From Deltaproteobacteria bacterium (GTDB taxonomy: Bacteria > Myxococcota_A > Polyangia > Polyangiales > Polyangiaceae): DNA of 43,527 nucleotides. Both the position numbers and the translations under genes were made by a program. Below are positions 36,615 through 43,527 of this stretch, one piece after another. The notes under the pieces were generated by a model. It worked only from the letters and a program-made list of their open reading frames with translations. It was not told where the DNA came from and ran no database searches. The stretch is from positions 1 through 43,527 of the forward strand of contig VGRJ01000029.1 in assembly GCA_016875405.1 (NCBI GenBank), read 5' to 3'. Numbering within the stretch: the stretch's first letter is position 1; every line of letters begins with the position of its first letter.

Positions 36615-36634
36615 AGGGCGCCCTACGGCGCCCT
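36615..36634 (-). terminator. Hairpin between the two HEAT-like lipoprotein genes
   Basis: AGGGCGCC and GGCGCCCT form a perfect 8-bp stem with a 4-nt loop, 35 bp after the stop of the upstream (minus strand) HEAT-like gene. On the minus strand it is followed by TCGCCATTTCCC, only mildly T-rich. It may end transcription from the promoter at about 38.5 kb or reduce read-through. Confidence 0.5.
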
Positions 36635-36669
36635 CCTCCGTCGTCGTCACGCCCGCGAGGGCGCGCGAA

Positions 36670-38454
36670 TCACTGACCGCGCGCGCGCAGGCGGTTGGTC
36701 ACGGTCTTCAGGTTGGACACCGAGTTCGCGCGCTGCTCGTCGCGCGACGACACCGCCTTGTCGATGAACGCCTGGAATTTCTCGACGGCGTCCTTGTCGC
36801 CCTGCGGCGACAGCCGATCGATCATCGACTCGATCGCGAACGCCACCGCCGCGTTCGCCGTCGCGAGCCGACGCTCGACGAGCTTGGCGCGAACGGCATC
36901 CCCACCGAACGCCGCCACCATGTATGCCGACTTGATGCCGACGAAGCCCGAATCCTTCTGTGCTTCGGGCGACTCGAGCTTCTTCAACCAAGCGTCGGGC
37001 TTGTCGCCGCACTCCTTCAGGAGGTCGCGGACGATCTTGAGCTCCTTCTCGAAGCCCTTCCCGAGCGGCGTCCCTTCACTGGTCTTGGCGGCGAGCTTCT
37101 CGATGAGGTCAAGCTGCGCCGGGCCGCCCGCCTTGAGCAGCATGACGAGCGCGGCCTCCTGCACGTCCACGATGTCGCCCGCTTCGCCCGTCTTGAGGTC
37201 GTGCGCCGCCTGACCGATCGCCCCGGCGAGCGTGGGATCGGCAAAGCTCGCCGCCGCCTCGGTGAGGGCCTGCTTCGCCTTCATGCCGCCAGGAATCGTC
37301 GCTTCGAGCTTGGTGTCGTCCCAAACCTTCTTGAAGGCGTCAGTAACCTTCTGGTCCTTCGGAAGCTTGTAGAGCTCACGGGCGATGATGACGTCGCTGG
37401 TCTCGTCGCCCTTCTCGAGCTGCTCGAGCATCGGCGCGGCGCACTCGGCGCGCCCGATGTTGGCAACCACGATCACGGCGTTGTCGAGGTAGGCCTTCTT
37501 TGCGTCAGCCTTCTTCTTGTCATCGACCTTCTCGCCCTTGTCCTCGAGGGCGCGGAGGAACTCCTCCTCCGCGTACATCGCGAGGTCGGGGTCGGCGCCC
37601 GTCAAGAGCTTCACGCCCGCGTCGATCGAGGGCTTGCCGATCTTGATGAGCGCGCTGATCGCCGTGACGCCGACCGGCCCCTTGAATGGCGTGAGCACCA
37701 CCTTGATGAGCGTCGGGACGGCCTTCTGCGACTTGATGTTTCCGAGGATCAGCGCGGAGACCGTCTGCCAGTACATCTGGTCAGCGATCGCCTTCTGCTC
37801 CTTGTTGTTGAGCGTCTTGATCGGCGCGTCGAGGAGCTTGATGAGGCCGTCTTCCCACTTGGGGTCGTTGATGGCGATCATCGTGTCCTGCAACGTGCGC
37901 CCGAAGGTCTTGTTCTGCGCCTTCGGCCAGGAGAAGCGCGTCGACTGGAAGAGCTTGAGGAGCGCGTCGCTCGCCTCGGTCGCCTTCATCTCGCCGAGGT
38001 TTCGCACGACGTCGTTCATGTTCGTGTCGAACTCCTCGGGGCGCTTGTCGTCCATCTTGTACGAGTCGACGGCCTTCACGAGCGCGGTCAGCGCGCGCTT
38101 GTCGCGCGTGTCGGCGAGCATCGCGAGGAGCTTGCCCTGGGTCTTCTGGTCGAGATCCGCCTTCTCGGCGAGCTCTGAGAGCGGCTTGACGATGAGGTCG
38201 AGCAACGGCTTTACCGCAGGGCCGTTTCGTTCCTGCTTATCGCTCGTCATCTTGTCGTTGTACATCAGGATCAAGCGCTCAACCGCAGCGGTCCGCTTGA
38301 TCGGGTCGGAGAGCCGCTTGATGTGGGTCTCGGGCGCCCTGTCGTCACCCTCACAGCCGATGAGGACGGAGCCGGTCGCGACGACCCCCGTCGTCATGAC
38401 GGTCCCCATCATGAGTGCCCGGACGAGCGTGGCGATACGACGCACCTTCACCAT
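36670..38454 (-). CDS. HEAT-like repeat lipoprotein
   Basis: 594 residues. The long signal ends in a lipobox (GSVLIGC, Cys34). The mature protein is helical, richer in Lys/Asp than its neighbours, with repeated HEAT-like units (DKRALTALVKAVDSY, KATEASDALLKLFQ, QKAVPTLIKVVLTPFKGPVGVTAISALIKIG, GRAECAAPMLEQLEKG). The spacing of "ALI/LLKL" helices suggests about ten units. AAGGAG lies 7 nt before the ATG. It would be a periplasmic or outer-membrane scaffold. No catalytic motif is visible and partners are unknown. A promoter candidate lies about 70-100 bp upstream. Confidence 0.83.
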   Translation of the reverse strand: MVKVRRIATLVRALMMGTVMTTGVVATGSVLIGCEGDDRAPETHIKRLSDPIKRTAAVERLILMYNDKMTSDKQERNGPAVKPLLDLIVKPLSELAEKADLDQKTQGKLLAMLADTRDKRALTALVKAVDSYKMDDKRPEEFDTNMNDVVRNLGEMKATEASDALLKLFQSTRFSWPKAQNKTFGRTLQDTMIAINDPKWEDGLIKLLDAPIKTLNNKEQKAIADQMYWQTVSALILGNIKSQKAVPTLIKVVLTPFKGPVGVTAISALIKIGKPSIDAGVKLLTGADPDLAMYAEEEFLRALEDKGEKVDDKKKADAKKAYLDNAVIVVANIGRAECAAPMLEQLEKGDETSDVIIARELYKLPKDQKVTDAFKKVWDDTKLEATIPGGMKAKQALTEAAASFADPTLAGAIGQAAHDLKTGEAGDIVDVQEAALVMLLKAGGPAQLDLIEKLAAKTSEGTPLGKGFEKELKIVRDLLKECGDKPDAWLKKLESPEAQKDSGFVGIKSAYMVAAFGGDAVRAKLVERRLATANAAVAFAIESMIDRLSPQGDKDAVEKFQAFIDKAVSSRDEQRANSVSNLKTVTNRLRARGQ

Positions 38455-38522
38455 GACCAGTCTCCTTCGCTTTTTCGCGGTCTCGAACGCGCGGCCAGAA
38501 GCGCAGCCTCCGGCGCGCGCGA

Positions 38523-38552
38523 ACCGTAAACCCGGGGCGGGAACGGAGTCAA
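38523..38552 (-). promoter_or_regulatory. Candidate sigma-70 promoter of the HEAT-like gene
   Basis: On the minus strand, TTGACT (38552-38547) is followed after 18 bp by TACGGT (38528-38523). The -35 matches five of six bases and the -10 only three. The site is 69 bp upstream of the ATG at 38454, in a 130-bp gap with no other gene. Confidence 0.42.
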
Positions 38553-38584
38553 ACGGAGTGCGGCGGAGCGGGCGCGTCCGCTTG

Positions 38585-39457
38585 TCAGCGTGGCGAAGTC
38601 CGCGCGACCTCGCGTTCCGCCCAGGCCACCGCGGACATCACGCCGGGGTGCAGCGCCCCGTTCGATGCGACGAGCCCTCGCGAGAGTCCGGTCGGCCCTC
38701 GGTAGTCGATGGGCAGTCCGTCGAGGTCGGTCATCCGTCCGCCGGCCGCCGCGAGGATCGCTCCCGGCGCGCAGGTATCCCAGAGCGACAGCCCCCGACC
38801 GGCGTGCACGTAGAGGTCGCCTTGCCCGAGGACGATTCTCGACACCTTGACCCCGACGCTCCCGCAGGGAAGCAGGCGGCCAATGCCGAGCCTCCGTCGG
38901 AGCGGCTCGACCAGCGGCGGCCGATGGGCTCGGGAGACGAGCATCCGGGCCTCATCGAAGCGCTCGATCGACGTTACGGCGAGGAGGTCGCGGCGCCCGT
39001 CAGGATGCTCCACGAAGGCCCGCTGTCCAACCCGGCCCGCCAGGAGGAGACGATGCGCGGGCACGACCACCACGCCCGCCGACGCTCGTCCCCCGCGGGC
39101 GAGGCCGACCATGACCGCAAACTCGCCGTTCCGCTCGAGGAACTCCCGGGTGCCGTCGATCGGGTCGAGGAAGAACACCTCATCCTTCGCGAGCTCGTCG
39201 AAGAGCGCGGCCGCGGTGGGCACGCTCTCCTCGCTCACGACTCCGGCTTCGGGATAGGCGCTCCGGATCGCCTCGGACAGCATCCGGTCGAGCTCCCGGT
39301 CGGCCCGCGTCACCGGGTTACCGGGGGACTTCTCCTCGACCTCGAGCGCGCCACGACCGTGCTCCGCGTAGAGCTCTTCGGCTCGAGCACCGGCACGACG
39401 TCCGAGCTCGACGAGCGCCTCGAGCTGGGCGTCGCCTTCGACCCGGATTGCGGTCAC
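38585..39457 (-). CDS. CysQ-like 3'(2'),5'-bisphosphate nucleotidase / inositol monophosphatase family
   Basis: A 290-residue metal-dependent phosphatase. Metal and substrate motifs of the family are present: KSPGNPVTRADRELD, VVSEES, the hallmark DPIDGTREFLERNGEF and the C-terminal LSLWDTCAPGAIL. The REF sequence after DPIDGT and the early KxDxxPVT-like element fit CysQ-type 3'-phosphoadenosine-5'-phosphate phosphatases better than inositol phosphatases, but the two are hard to separate by eye. The GTG start overlaps the stop of the aldo/keto reductase gene (GTGA). Confidence 0.87.
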   Translation of the reverse strand: MTAIRVEGDAQLEALVELGRRAGARAEELYAEHGRGALEVEEKSPGNPVTRADRELDRMLSEAIRSAYPEAGVVSEESVPTAAALFDELAKDEVFFLDPIDGTREFLERNGEFAVMVGLARGGRASAGVVVVPAHRLLLAGRVGQRAFVEHPDGRRDLLAVTSIERFDEARMLVSRAHRPPLVEPLRRRLGIGRLLPCGSVGVKVSRIVLGQGDLYVHAGRGLSLWDTCAPGAILAAAGGRMTDLDGLPIDYRGPTGLSRGLVASNGALHPGVMSAVAWAEREVARTSPR

Positions 39458-40392
39458 AGCTCGATCCCGGCCCTGCGGAGCAGCTCCGGGAGCGCGGCGA
39501 GGACGGCGTCCGGGAGATACTCCGGCCCTTCGCCGACCTCACGAACGAGCTGACGGAGCTGTGTCTGGGAGCGGACTCCGAGCACCGCCGTGCTGACGAC
39601 CTGGTTCGCGAGCACGAAGCGAAGCGCTGCCGCGCGCATCGTCAGGATCTCGCCGCCGACCATCTGCCGGACGGCTTGGAGCTGCCCGATCCGGTAGCGA
39701 AGCGCGTCGGGGGTCCAGCGGCGGCTGCGATGATCATGCTCGAAGAACGTCTTGTTCACCGACCAGTGGCCCACGAGGAGGCCATGAGCGAGCACCGAGC
39801 GGGCCATGACCGCGGTGTCGGTCTGCGCGAGCCTGTCCGTCAGCTCGTGCAGGGTCCGCGCGGAGAACAGGTTGTAGGCGAGCTCGAGCACGTCGGCCGA
39901 CTGATCGATGGCGGCCGAAGCGACCGACTTGTCGCCGGCGCTCACTCCCCACGCGGCAATGCGCCCGGCATGCTTCTCGGCGCGGAGGAACTCGACCGCA
40001 TCCCCCTCGCGGAGAGCCGCCGCCGGCGGGTTGTGCAGCAACACGACGTCGATCGTCTCGCGCTTCAGTCGATCGCGAGACCGCTCGAGCGCGTCCTTAA
40101 GAGAGGCGGCGTCGAAGCGCTTGCGGGGCGGCTCGTCGCGACACGTCCCGAGCTTGGTCACGACCTGGGTCGTTCGGTAGTCGAGCACGTCGCCGAGGAG
40201 CTTTTCCATCGCCCCGCCGCCGTATACGTCGGAGGTCTCGAACATCGTGACCCCGAGCTCGACGGCGAGCTCGACCACGCGCTCGAGGTCGGCCTCGTAG
40301 ACCGGGCCATAGGCGTCCCCCGACAGGCCCCAGGTGCCGAGCGAGAGCTCCGACACCTCGAAGCCGAGCCGCCCGAATCGCCGCGTCCGCAT
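39454..40392 (-). CDS. Aldo/keto reductase
   Basis: A 312-residue NADPH-dependent TIM-barrel oxidoreductase. The N-terminal hairpin (RRFGRLGFEVSELSLGTWGL) and catalytic tetrad are visible: Asp and Tyr in ETSDVYGGG, Lys in VVTKLG, His in VLLHNPP. The cofactor-binding C-terminus is VSTAVLGVRSQTQLRQLV. AGGAG lies 6 nt before the ATG. It is the first gene of a two-gene unit with the CysQ-like phosphatase, and is divergent from rpmI. The substrate is unknown. Confidence 0.93.
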   Translation of the reverse strand: MRTRRFGRLGFEVSELSLGTWGLSGDAYGPVYEADLERVVELAVELGVTMFETSDVYGGGAMEKLLGDVLDYRTTQVVTKLGTCRDEPPRKRFDAASLKDALERSRDRLKRETIDVVLLHNPPAAALREGDAVEFLRAEKHAGRIAAWGVSAGDKSVASAAIDQSADVLELAYNLFSARTLHELTDRLAQTDTAVMARSVLAHGLLVGHWSVNKTFFEHDHRSRRWTPDALRYRIGQLQAVRQMVGGEILTMRAAALRFVLANQVVSTAVLGVRSQTQLRQLVREVGEGPEYLPDAVLAALPELLRRAGIEL

Positions 40393-40457
40393 CCGAGGCT
40401 CCTACCACCGATGTCGCGCGAGGTCCCGCTCCGATGGCGCGCACCCAAGCCGCCGCC

Positions 40458-40486
40458 TTGACATGCGAGAAGCGACGCAGTATCAA
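40458..40486 (+). promoter_or_regulatory. Sigma-70 promoter of rpmI-rplT-pheS
   Basis: A perfect TTGACA (40458-40463), a 17-bp spacer and TATCAA (40481-40486; four of six -10 bases) lie 90 bp upstream of the rpmI ATG. No infC lies between, so this promoter should drive the ribosomal genes directly. Confidence 0.72.
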
Positions 40487-40516
40487 CCGCGTCCCCTCGC
40501 GTTCCGTCGGCAATGA

Positions 40517-40545
40517 CGGCCGTCCCGATGGTCGGGCGGCGGCCG
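40517..40545 (+). promoter_or_regulatory. Structured leader before rpmI
   Basis: Within the 5' leader, an inner stem CCCGA/TCGGG with a TGG loop (40524-40536) is enclosed by two copies of the self-complementary CGGCCG (40517-40522 and 40540-40545). rpmI-rplT leaders in other bacteria are bound by L20 for autoregulation. Whether this one mimics that site cannot be decided by eye. Confidence 0.4.
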
Positions 40546-40575
40546 CCGGTAGCGAGTCAGCGCACGAGCACAGTC

Positions 40576-40782
40576 ATGGCGAAGAAGATCAAGGTCAAGA
40601 CGAACCGCGCGGCCGCCAAGCGTTTCCGCGTCAGCGGCAGCGGTCGCGTCCGTCGCTCGAAGTGCGGCCACTCGCACGGCATGTGGAACAAGTCGCGCAA
40701 GCGCAACCGCACCCTTCGCAAGAACGACATGGTCCACGGCGATCACGAGAAGCGCATTCGTCTGCTGCTTCCGTACGCCTGA
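40576..40782 (+). CDS. rpmI: Ribosomal protein bL35
   Basis: 68 residues, highly basic, the usual size. It opens MAKKIKVKTNRAAAKRFRV and contains HSHGMWNKSRKRNRTLRKN, close to the family pattern. In-frame codons upstream back to 40513 belong to the leader; the ATG at 40576 is the conserved start. First gene of rpmI-rplT-pheS. Confidence 0.96.
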   Translation: MAKKIKVKTNRAAAKRFRVSGSGRVRRSKCGHSHGMWNKSRKRNRTLRKNDMVHGDHEKRIRLLLPYA

Positions 40783-40841
40783 TCGTCACCATCGATCGTC
40801 ACCACGGCCGCATCGCACGAGCGCACAGGAGAAATTGAGTC

Positions 40842-41186
40842 ATGGCACGCGTCAAGCGCGGGTTCAAAGCACGTCGTCGTCGCAACCGGGTCCTGAAGCA
40901 GACCGAAGGCTTCTGGGGCGGGCGCAAAAACCGTCACCGCCAGGCCGTCGAGGTCCTTCGCAAGTCGTGGGTCTACGCGTACATCGGGCGCAAGCTCCGC
41001 AAGCGCGACTTCCGTCGCCTCTGGATCACCCGCATCAACGCTGCGGCGCGAATCAACGGCTTCAGCTACGGAAAACTGATTCACGCCCTCAAGGTCGCGG
41101 GCATCACCCTCGACCGGAAGGTGCTCTCGGACATCGCGATCCACGATCCGGCCGCCTTCACGGCCGTCGTCGCCGCCGCCCGCTGA
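40842..41186 (+). CDS. rplT: Ribosomal protein bL20
   Basis: 114 residues. It binds 23S rRNA early in large-subunit assembly. Family signatures: ARVKRGFKARRRRNRVLK, the YIGRKLRKRDFRRLWITRINAA block, and NGFSYGKLIHALKVAGI. AGGAG lies about 9 nt before the ATG, in a 59-bp gap after rpmI. In many bacteria L20 represses its own operon. Confidence 0.97.
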   Translation: MARVKRGFKARRRRNRVLKQTEGFWGGRKNRHRQAVEVLRKSWVYAYIGRKLRKRDFRRLWITRINAAARINGFSYGKLIHALKVAGITLDRKVLSDIAIHDPAAFTAVVAAAR

Positions 41187-41214
41187 GACACCTGACGGTT
41201 CTGCACGTCACACC

Positions 41215-42297
41215 GTGACCGCTGACGCCGTCGCCGCGATCGAACGGGGCCTCGCCGAGCTGGGAGAGGCCTACCGTGACGCGTTCGCGACGGCGTCGAG
41301 TGAGACCGCTCTCCGCGACGAGTACGCGAAGGTCCTCGGCAAGAAGCAGGGGTCGCTGACGCGCGTGATGGCGCTGATGCGCGACGTCCCCGCCGAGCGC
41401 AGGCCGGATGCCGGAGCGCGCGTCAACGCGTTCAAGGATCAAGTCGAGGCCGCGTTCACAGCGCGCCTCGGAGAGCTGACATCCGCGGCCCGCGACGCTG
41501 AGCTGGGGGCGCGCCCGTTCGACCTCACGCTCCCCGGGAGACCTCCCGTCGGCCGCGGTCACCTCCATCCGGTGCTGCAGACGCGCGACGACCTCTTGAC
41601 GATTTTTCGAGATCTGGGGTTCGAGGTCGTCGAGGGCCCCGAGGTCGAGGTCGAGGAGAACAACTTCACGAAGCTTGCGTTCCCGCCGGATCATCCGGCG
41701 ACAGACATGCAGGACACCTTCTGGGTGTCCGTTGCGGGCGCGCCCGACGACGCTCGCGTCCTCCTTCGGACCCACACGTCGAACACGCAGGTGCGGGTGA
41801 TGAGCACGCGCACACCGCCGATGGCGGTCGTCAGCGCGGGCTCGGTGTACCGCCGCGATGACGACGTGACGCACTCGCCGATGTTCCACCAGATCGAGGG
41901 CTTTCTGGTCGACGAGGCGGTCAGCATGGCCGACCTGAAGGGCGTGCTCCAGGCGTTCGCGGAGGGGCTCTACGGCCCAGGGACGCCAATCCGCTTCCGC
42001 CCGAGCTACTTCCCATTCGTCGAGCCGGGCGCCGAGGTCGACATCGGGTGCGTGTTCTGCTCCGAGTCTGACGGGACTCGTGCGACTTGCCGAGTCTGCA
42101 AGACCACCGGCTGGGTCGAGGTGCTCGGCTGCGGGATGATTCACCCCGAGGTTCTGAAGCACTGCGGCATCGACCCCGAACGCTACCGCGGCTACGCTTT
42201 TGGCTTCGGGATCGAGCGCATCGCGATGCTCCGCTACGGGATTCCCAGCATCAAGCACCTGTTCGAAAACGATCCGCGGTTCCTCGCGCAGTTCTGA
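41215..42297 (+). CDS. pheS: Phenylalanyl-tRNA synthetase alpha subunit
   Basis: 360 residues, GTG start 28 bp after rplT. A coiled-coil N-terminal domain is followed by the class II catalytic core: motif 1 region (FDLTLPGRP, GRGHLHPVLQT), GFEVVEGPEVE, HPATDMQDTFWV, motif 2 (SVYRRDDDVTHSPMFHQIEG) and motif 3 (YAFGFGIERIAMLRYGI). A four-Cys insert (CVFCSES, CRVCKTTGWVEVLGCGMIHP) matches the family's zinc-like loop. The enzyme is an alpha2-beta2 tetramer, yet pheT does not follow. Confidence 0.97.
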   Translation: MTADAVAAIERGLAELGEAYRDAFATASSETALRDEYAKVLGKKQGSLTRVMALMRDVPAERRPDAGARVNAFKDQVEAAFTARLGELTSAARDAELGARPFDLTLPGRPPVGRGHLHPVLQTRDDLLTIFRDLGFEVVEGPEVEVEENNFTKLAFPPDHPATDMQDTFWVSVAGAPDDARVLLRTHTSNTQVRVMSTRTPPMAVVSAGSVYRRDDDVTHSPMFHQIEGFLVDEAVSMADLKGVLQAFAEGLYGPGTPIRFRPSYFPFVEPGAEVDIGCVFCSESDGTRATCRVCKTTGWVEVLGCGMIHPEVLKHCGIDPERYRGYAFGFGIERIAMLRYGIPSIKHLFENDPRFLAQF

Positions 42298-42684
42298 GCG
42301 CCACCAAGAGCCCCCGTCGACGCACCCTGTCGCGCGTCGTCCCACGGCATCAAAGCGCGCTGAGGCCGGTCGGTGGACGCCGAAACGGGCGCGCGGAGCG
42401 ACGTCCCAGGGCCACGCCAGGCTCCACACCGCGACACCACGATCGCGGGTTCACGCCAGAGCCGAGGTGCCGATGCGGCTCCTCACGAGCGCGTGACGCA
42501 CGACCCTGTGCACGCGTGGACCAGCAAAATCACGGCCCCCGAAACTTTCGCGCGGCCTTTGCAAAGCCTTTCGCCGCAAAGGGTCGAGGCGCTGGCATCG
42601 ACCTTGCGAACGAGTCGAATGTCGTCGAACGAGCGAAAAGACGGCAATTGTCGCTCATCGGGAATGTCGCCGGGGGCGAGACCG

Positions 42685-42726
42685 TTTCAAGATTGAAAAG
42701 GGTTTTGCATATGAAATCGTTTTCAT
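42685..42726. promoter_or_regulatory. Paired TTTCA/TGAAA palindromes, candidate operator
   Basis: Two perfect inverted repeats lie 12 bp apart: TTTCAA-2 nt-TTGAAA (42685-42698) and ATGAAA-4 nt-TTTCAT (42711-42726). Together they present four TGAAA-like half-sites ending 17 bp upstream of the -35 of the downstream promoter candidate, a position suited to an activator. The symmetry is even (14 and 16 bp), unlike the 7-1-7 Fur box. Confidence 0.5.
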
Positions 42727-42742
42727 GCTCCGCTGCACAGGC

Positions 42743-42771
42743 TTGTGCGGGACGGCCAAGGTGTCCATAAA
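42743..42771 (+). promoter_or_regulatory. Candidate promoter of the sigma-factor gene
   Basis: TTGTGC (42743-42748), a 17-bp spacer and CATAAA (42766-42771) match the sigma-70 consensus at four of six bases in each box. The leader would be about 145 nt long. Other promoters in this AT-richer stretch are possible. Confidence 0.45.
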
Positions 42772-42924
42772 TTGGCTTGTCGAAGGTTTTTACCGAAGAC
42801 ATCGCGACTCCCACGCGACACCGCGCCTCGCATCCAACCCTTTTCAAACTCAACCTCTAAGGGTGTGCATCCCCGGCGCCTTCTCCCCCCGACGACTCTC
42901 CCCTCCAGCCCCACAAGGACCGCC

Positions 42925-43527
42925 ATGACCACCCGCAAGCAAGCTGTAGCCCGCCCCCTCGGTGCGCTCGATGCCGTCGAGGGCCCCACGTCGGCCAGTG
43001 CGTCGCGCGCCTCGAGCGTCGTGAGCACGTCCGAGCCGCCGCCTCCCGACGAGTCGCAAGCCTTCGCGAAGGGCGCCCTCGAGTCGACGACCGGGGGGGA
43101 CGTCGACCTCGACGACATGTTCGACGCCGAGCCCGACGCAGCGGAACCCCGGGACGAGGAGATGGTTCGCGCTGCCGCGCCGACTCGCTCGCCCGACTCC
43201 CCGCTCGACGTGCGCGCGGTCCAGGGCGACACGATGCTCGCTCGTTACTTCCGCGACATGTCGCACCACCCGGTGATGGATCACTCGGAGGAGGTCGCCG
43301 CGGCGGTCAGCGTCGAGTCGGCGGAGTGCGCTCACTGGGTGGCGCTGCTCGCCTACCTCCCCGCGGCCAGCAGCATCCTGCGTGCCCTCCGAGAGGACGT
43401 CGCGCGCGACACCGAAGGGCAGCTCGTCGTGGCAGAGCTCGAGGCCGCCCTGAAGCTCGTGACGGCACCGCCCGGCAAGACGCCGTCGCTCGCCGACAGG
43501 AAGCTTGACCGCTACACCGACCTTACG
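42925..43527 (+). CDS. Probable sigma-70 family RNA polymerase sigma factor, N-terminal part
   Basis: 201 codons are visible from the ATG at 42925 (AAGGA at 5 nt); the frame is still open at the window end. Residues 1-100 are low-complexity and acidic (Ser/Ala/Pro then DLDDMFDAEPDAAEPRDEE). The segment from about 108, MLARYFRDMSHHPVMDHSEE, followed by VAAAVSVESAECAHW, matches sigma region 1.2, which usually reads "Y(L/F)R(E/D)-x2-x-P(L/V)-(L/M)-x3-EE". The following helical part would be the start of the non-conserved/1.2-2.1 region. Region 2-4 signatures lie beyond the end, so primary versus alternative sigma cannot be decided. The divergent N-terminus points to an alternative factor. Confidence 0.72.
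   Translation, partial: MTTRKQAVARPLGALDAVEGPTSASASRASSVVSTSEPPPPDESQAFAKGALESTTGGDVDLDDMFDAEPDAAEPRDEEMVRAAAPTRSPDSPLDVRAVQGDTMLARYFRDMSHHPVMDHSEEVAAAVSVESAECAHWVALLAYLPAASSILRALREDVARDTEGQLVVAELEAALKLVTAPPGKTPSLADRKLDRYTDLT

Larger units (their letters stand above)
42298..42924 (+). other. 627-bp non-coding region upstream of the sigma-factor gene
   Basis: No convincing gene is visible on either strand; open frames here have shadow-type Arg/Pro/Ser composition. The first about 230 bp are GC-rich and featureless. From about 42,530 the sequence becomes clearly more AT-rich and holds symmetrical elements: CTTTGCAAAG (42557-42566), TTTCAA-GA-TTGAAA (42685-42698) and ATGAAA-TCGT-TTTCAT (42711-42726), followed by a promoter candidate at 42743-42771. 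A weak CCCTT/AAGGG hairpin spans about 42,838-42,863. No tRNA was recognised. The beta-subunit gene pheT, or a remnant of it, is not visible. Confidence 0.7.

Noticed and set aside
42455-42480. tRNA T-arm-like GGGTTCACGCC
   Set aside because: No matching acceptor, D-arm or anticodon arm could be folded around it.
42711-42726. Fur box at ATGAAATCGTTTTCAT
   Set aside because: Symmetry is 6-4-6 (even), not the 7-1-7 of Fur sites, and the core triplets differ. It is kept as an unassigned palindrome.
42530-42853. A 107-codon minus-strand open frame in the gap before the sigma gene
   Set aside because: It has no ribosome-binding site, motif or coding-like composition, and it covers the palindromes and promoter candidate.

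Overview
The window reads as chromosome from a high-GC, Gram-negative member of the Myxococcota, most like the Polyangia. The evidence is the composition (about 70% G+C by eye, strong G/C third-position bias), a Hanks-type Ser/Thr kinase with an Ala/Pro/Ser-rich tail, FHA and PP2C signalling proteins, many serine/glycine-rich lipoproteins, a protein with a MopE-type Asp-rich metal-binding motif, and a protease with a MYXO-CTERM-like tail. I see no tRNA, rRNA, CRISPR array, insertion sequence or phage gene. Genes are packed tightly, and seven gene pairs share 1-4 bp stop/start overlaps.

Layout. 1-3323 (minus): a truncated exported protein, a membrane Ser/Thr kinase, a mono-heme cytochrome-like lipoprotein and proC. 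3375-5767 (plus): a benzoate-CoA-ligase-family enzyme overlapping a creatininase-family hydrolase. 5804-8928 (minus): an LpoA-like lipoprotein, tsaE and an MlaE-family permease. 8953-12711: a small membrane protein, hutU, an IsdG-like monooxygenase and a short-chain dehydrogenase. 12736-13228: rplS with a clear sigma-70 promoter and a possible terminator.

13322-18389 (plus) is a phospho-signalling cluster: a zinc-ribbon/FHA protein, a PP2C phosphatase with a membrane anchor, and a protein joining three FHA-like domains to an ABC ATPase and ABC-2 type membrane domain. 18468-22321 (plus) holds a TonB-dependent receptor carrying its own TonB C-terminal domain, overlapping a lipoprotein gene. Next come a trypsin-like protease whose promoter contains a palindrome (minus), a glutathione S-transferase (minus) and a gluzincin-like lipoprotein (plus).

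25966-32623 is centred on cyclic di-AMP: a 7TM-HD phosphodiesterase (PgpH type) overlapping an acyl-CoA dehydrogenase on the minus strand, and folP, a CdaA-type diadenylate cyclase and a YbbR/CdaR protein on the plus strand. 32677-40392 (minus) holds a MopE-motif surface protein, a BMP-type binding protein coupled to a HEAT-like lipoprotein, a second HEAT-like lipoprotein, and a CysQ-like phosphatase coupled to an aldo/keto reductase. 40458-42297 (plus) is rpmI-rplT-pheS, without infC before it or pheT after it. A 627-bp non-coding stretch then leads into the start of a probable sigma-70-family factor that runs off the window end.

Functional calls rest on recognised motifs and domain order in the translated sequence; no database search was possible.
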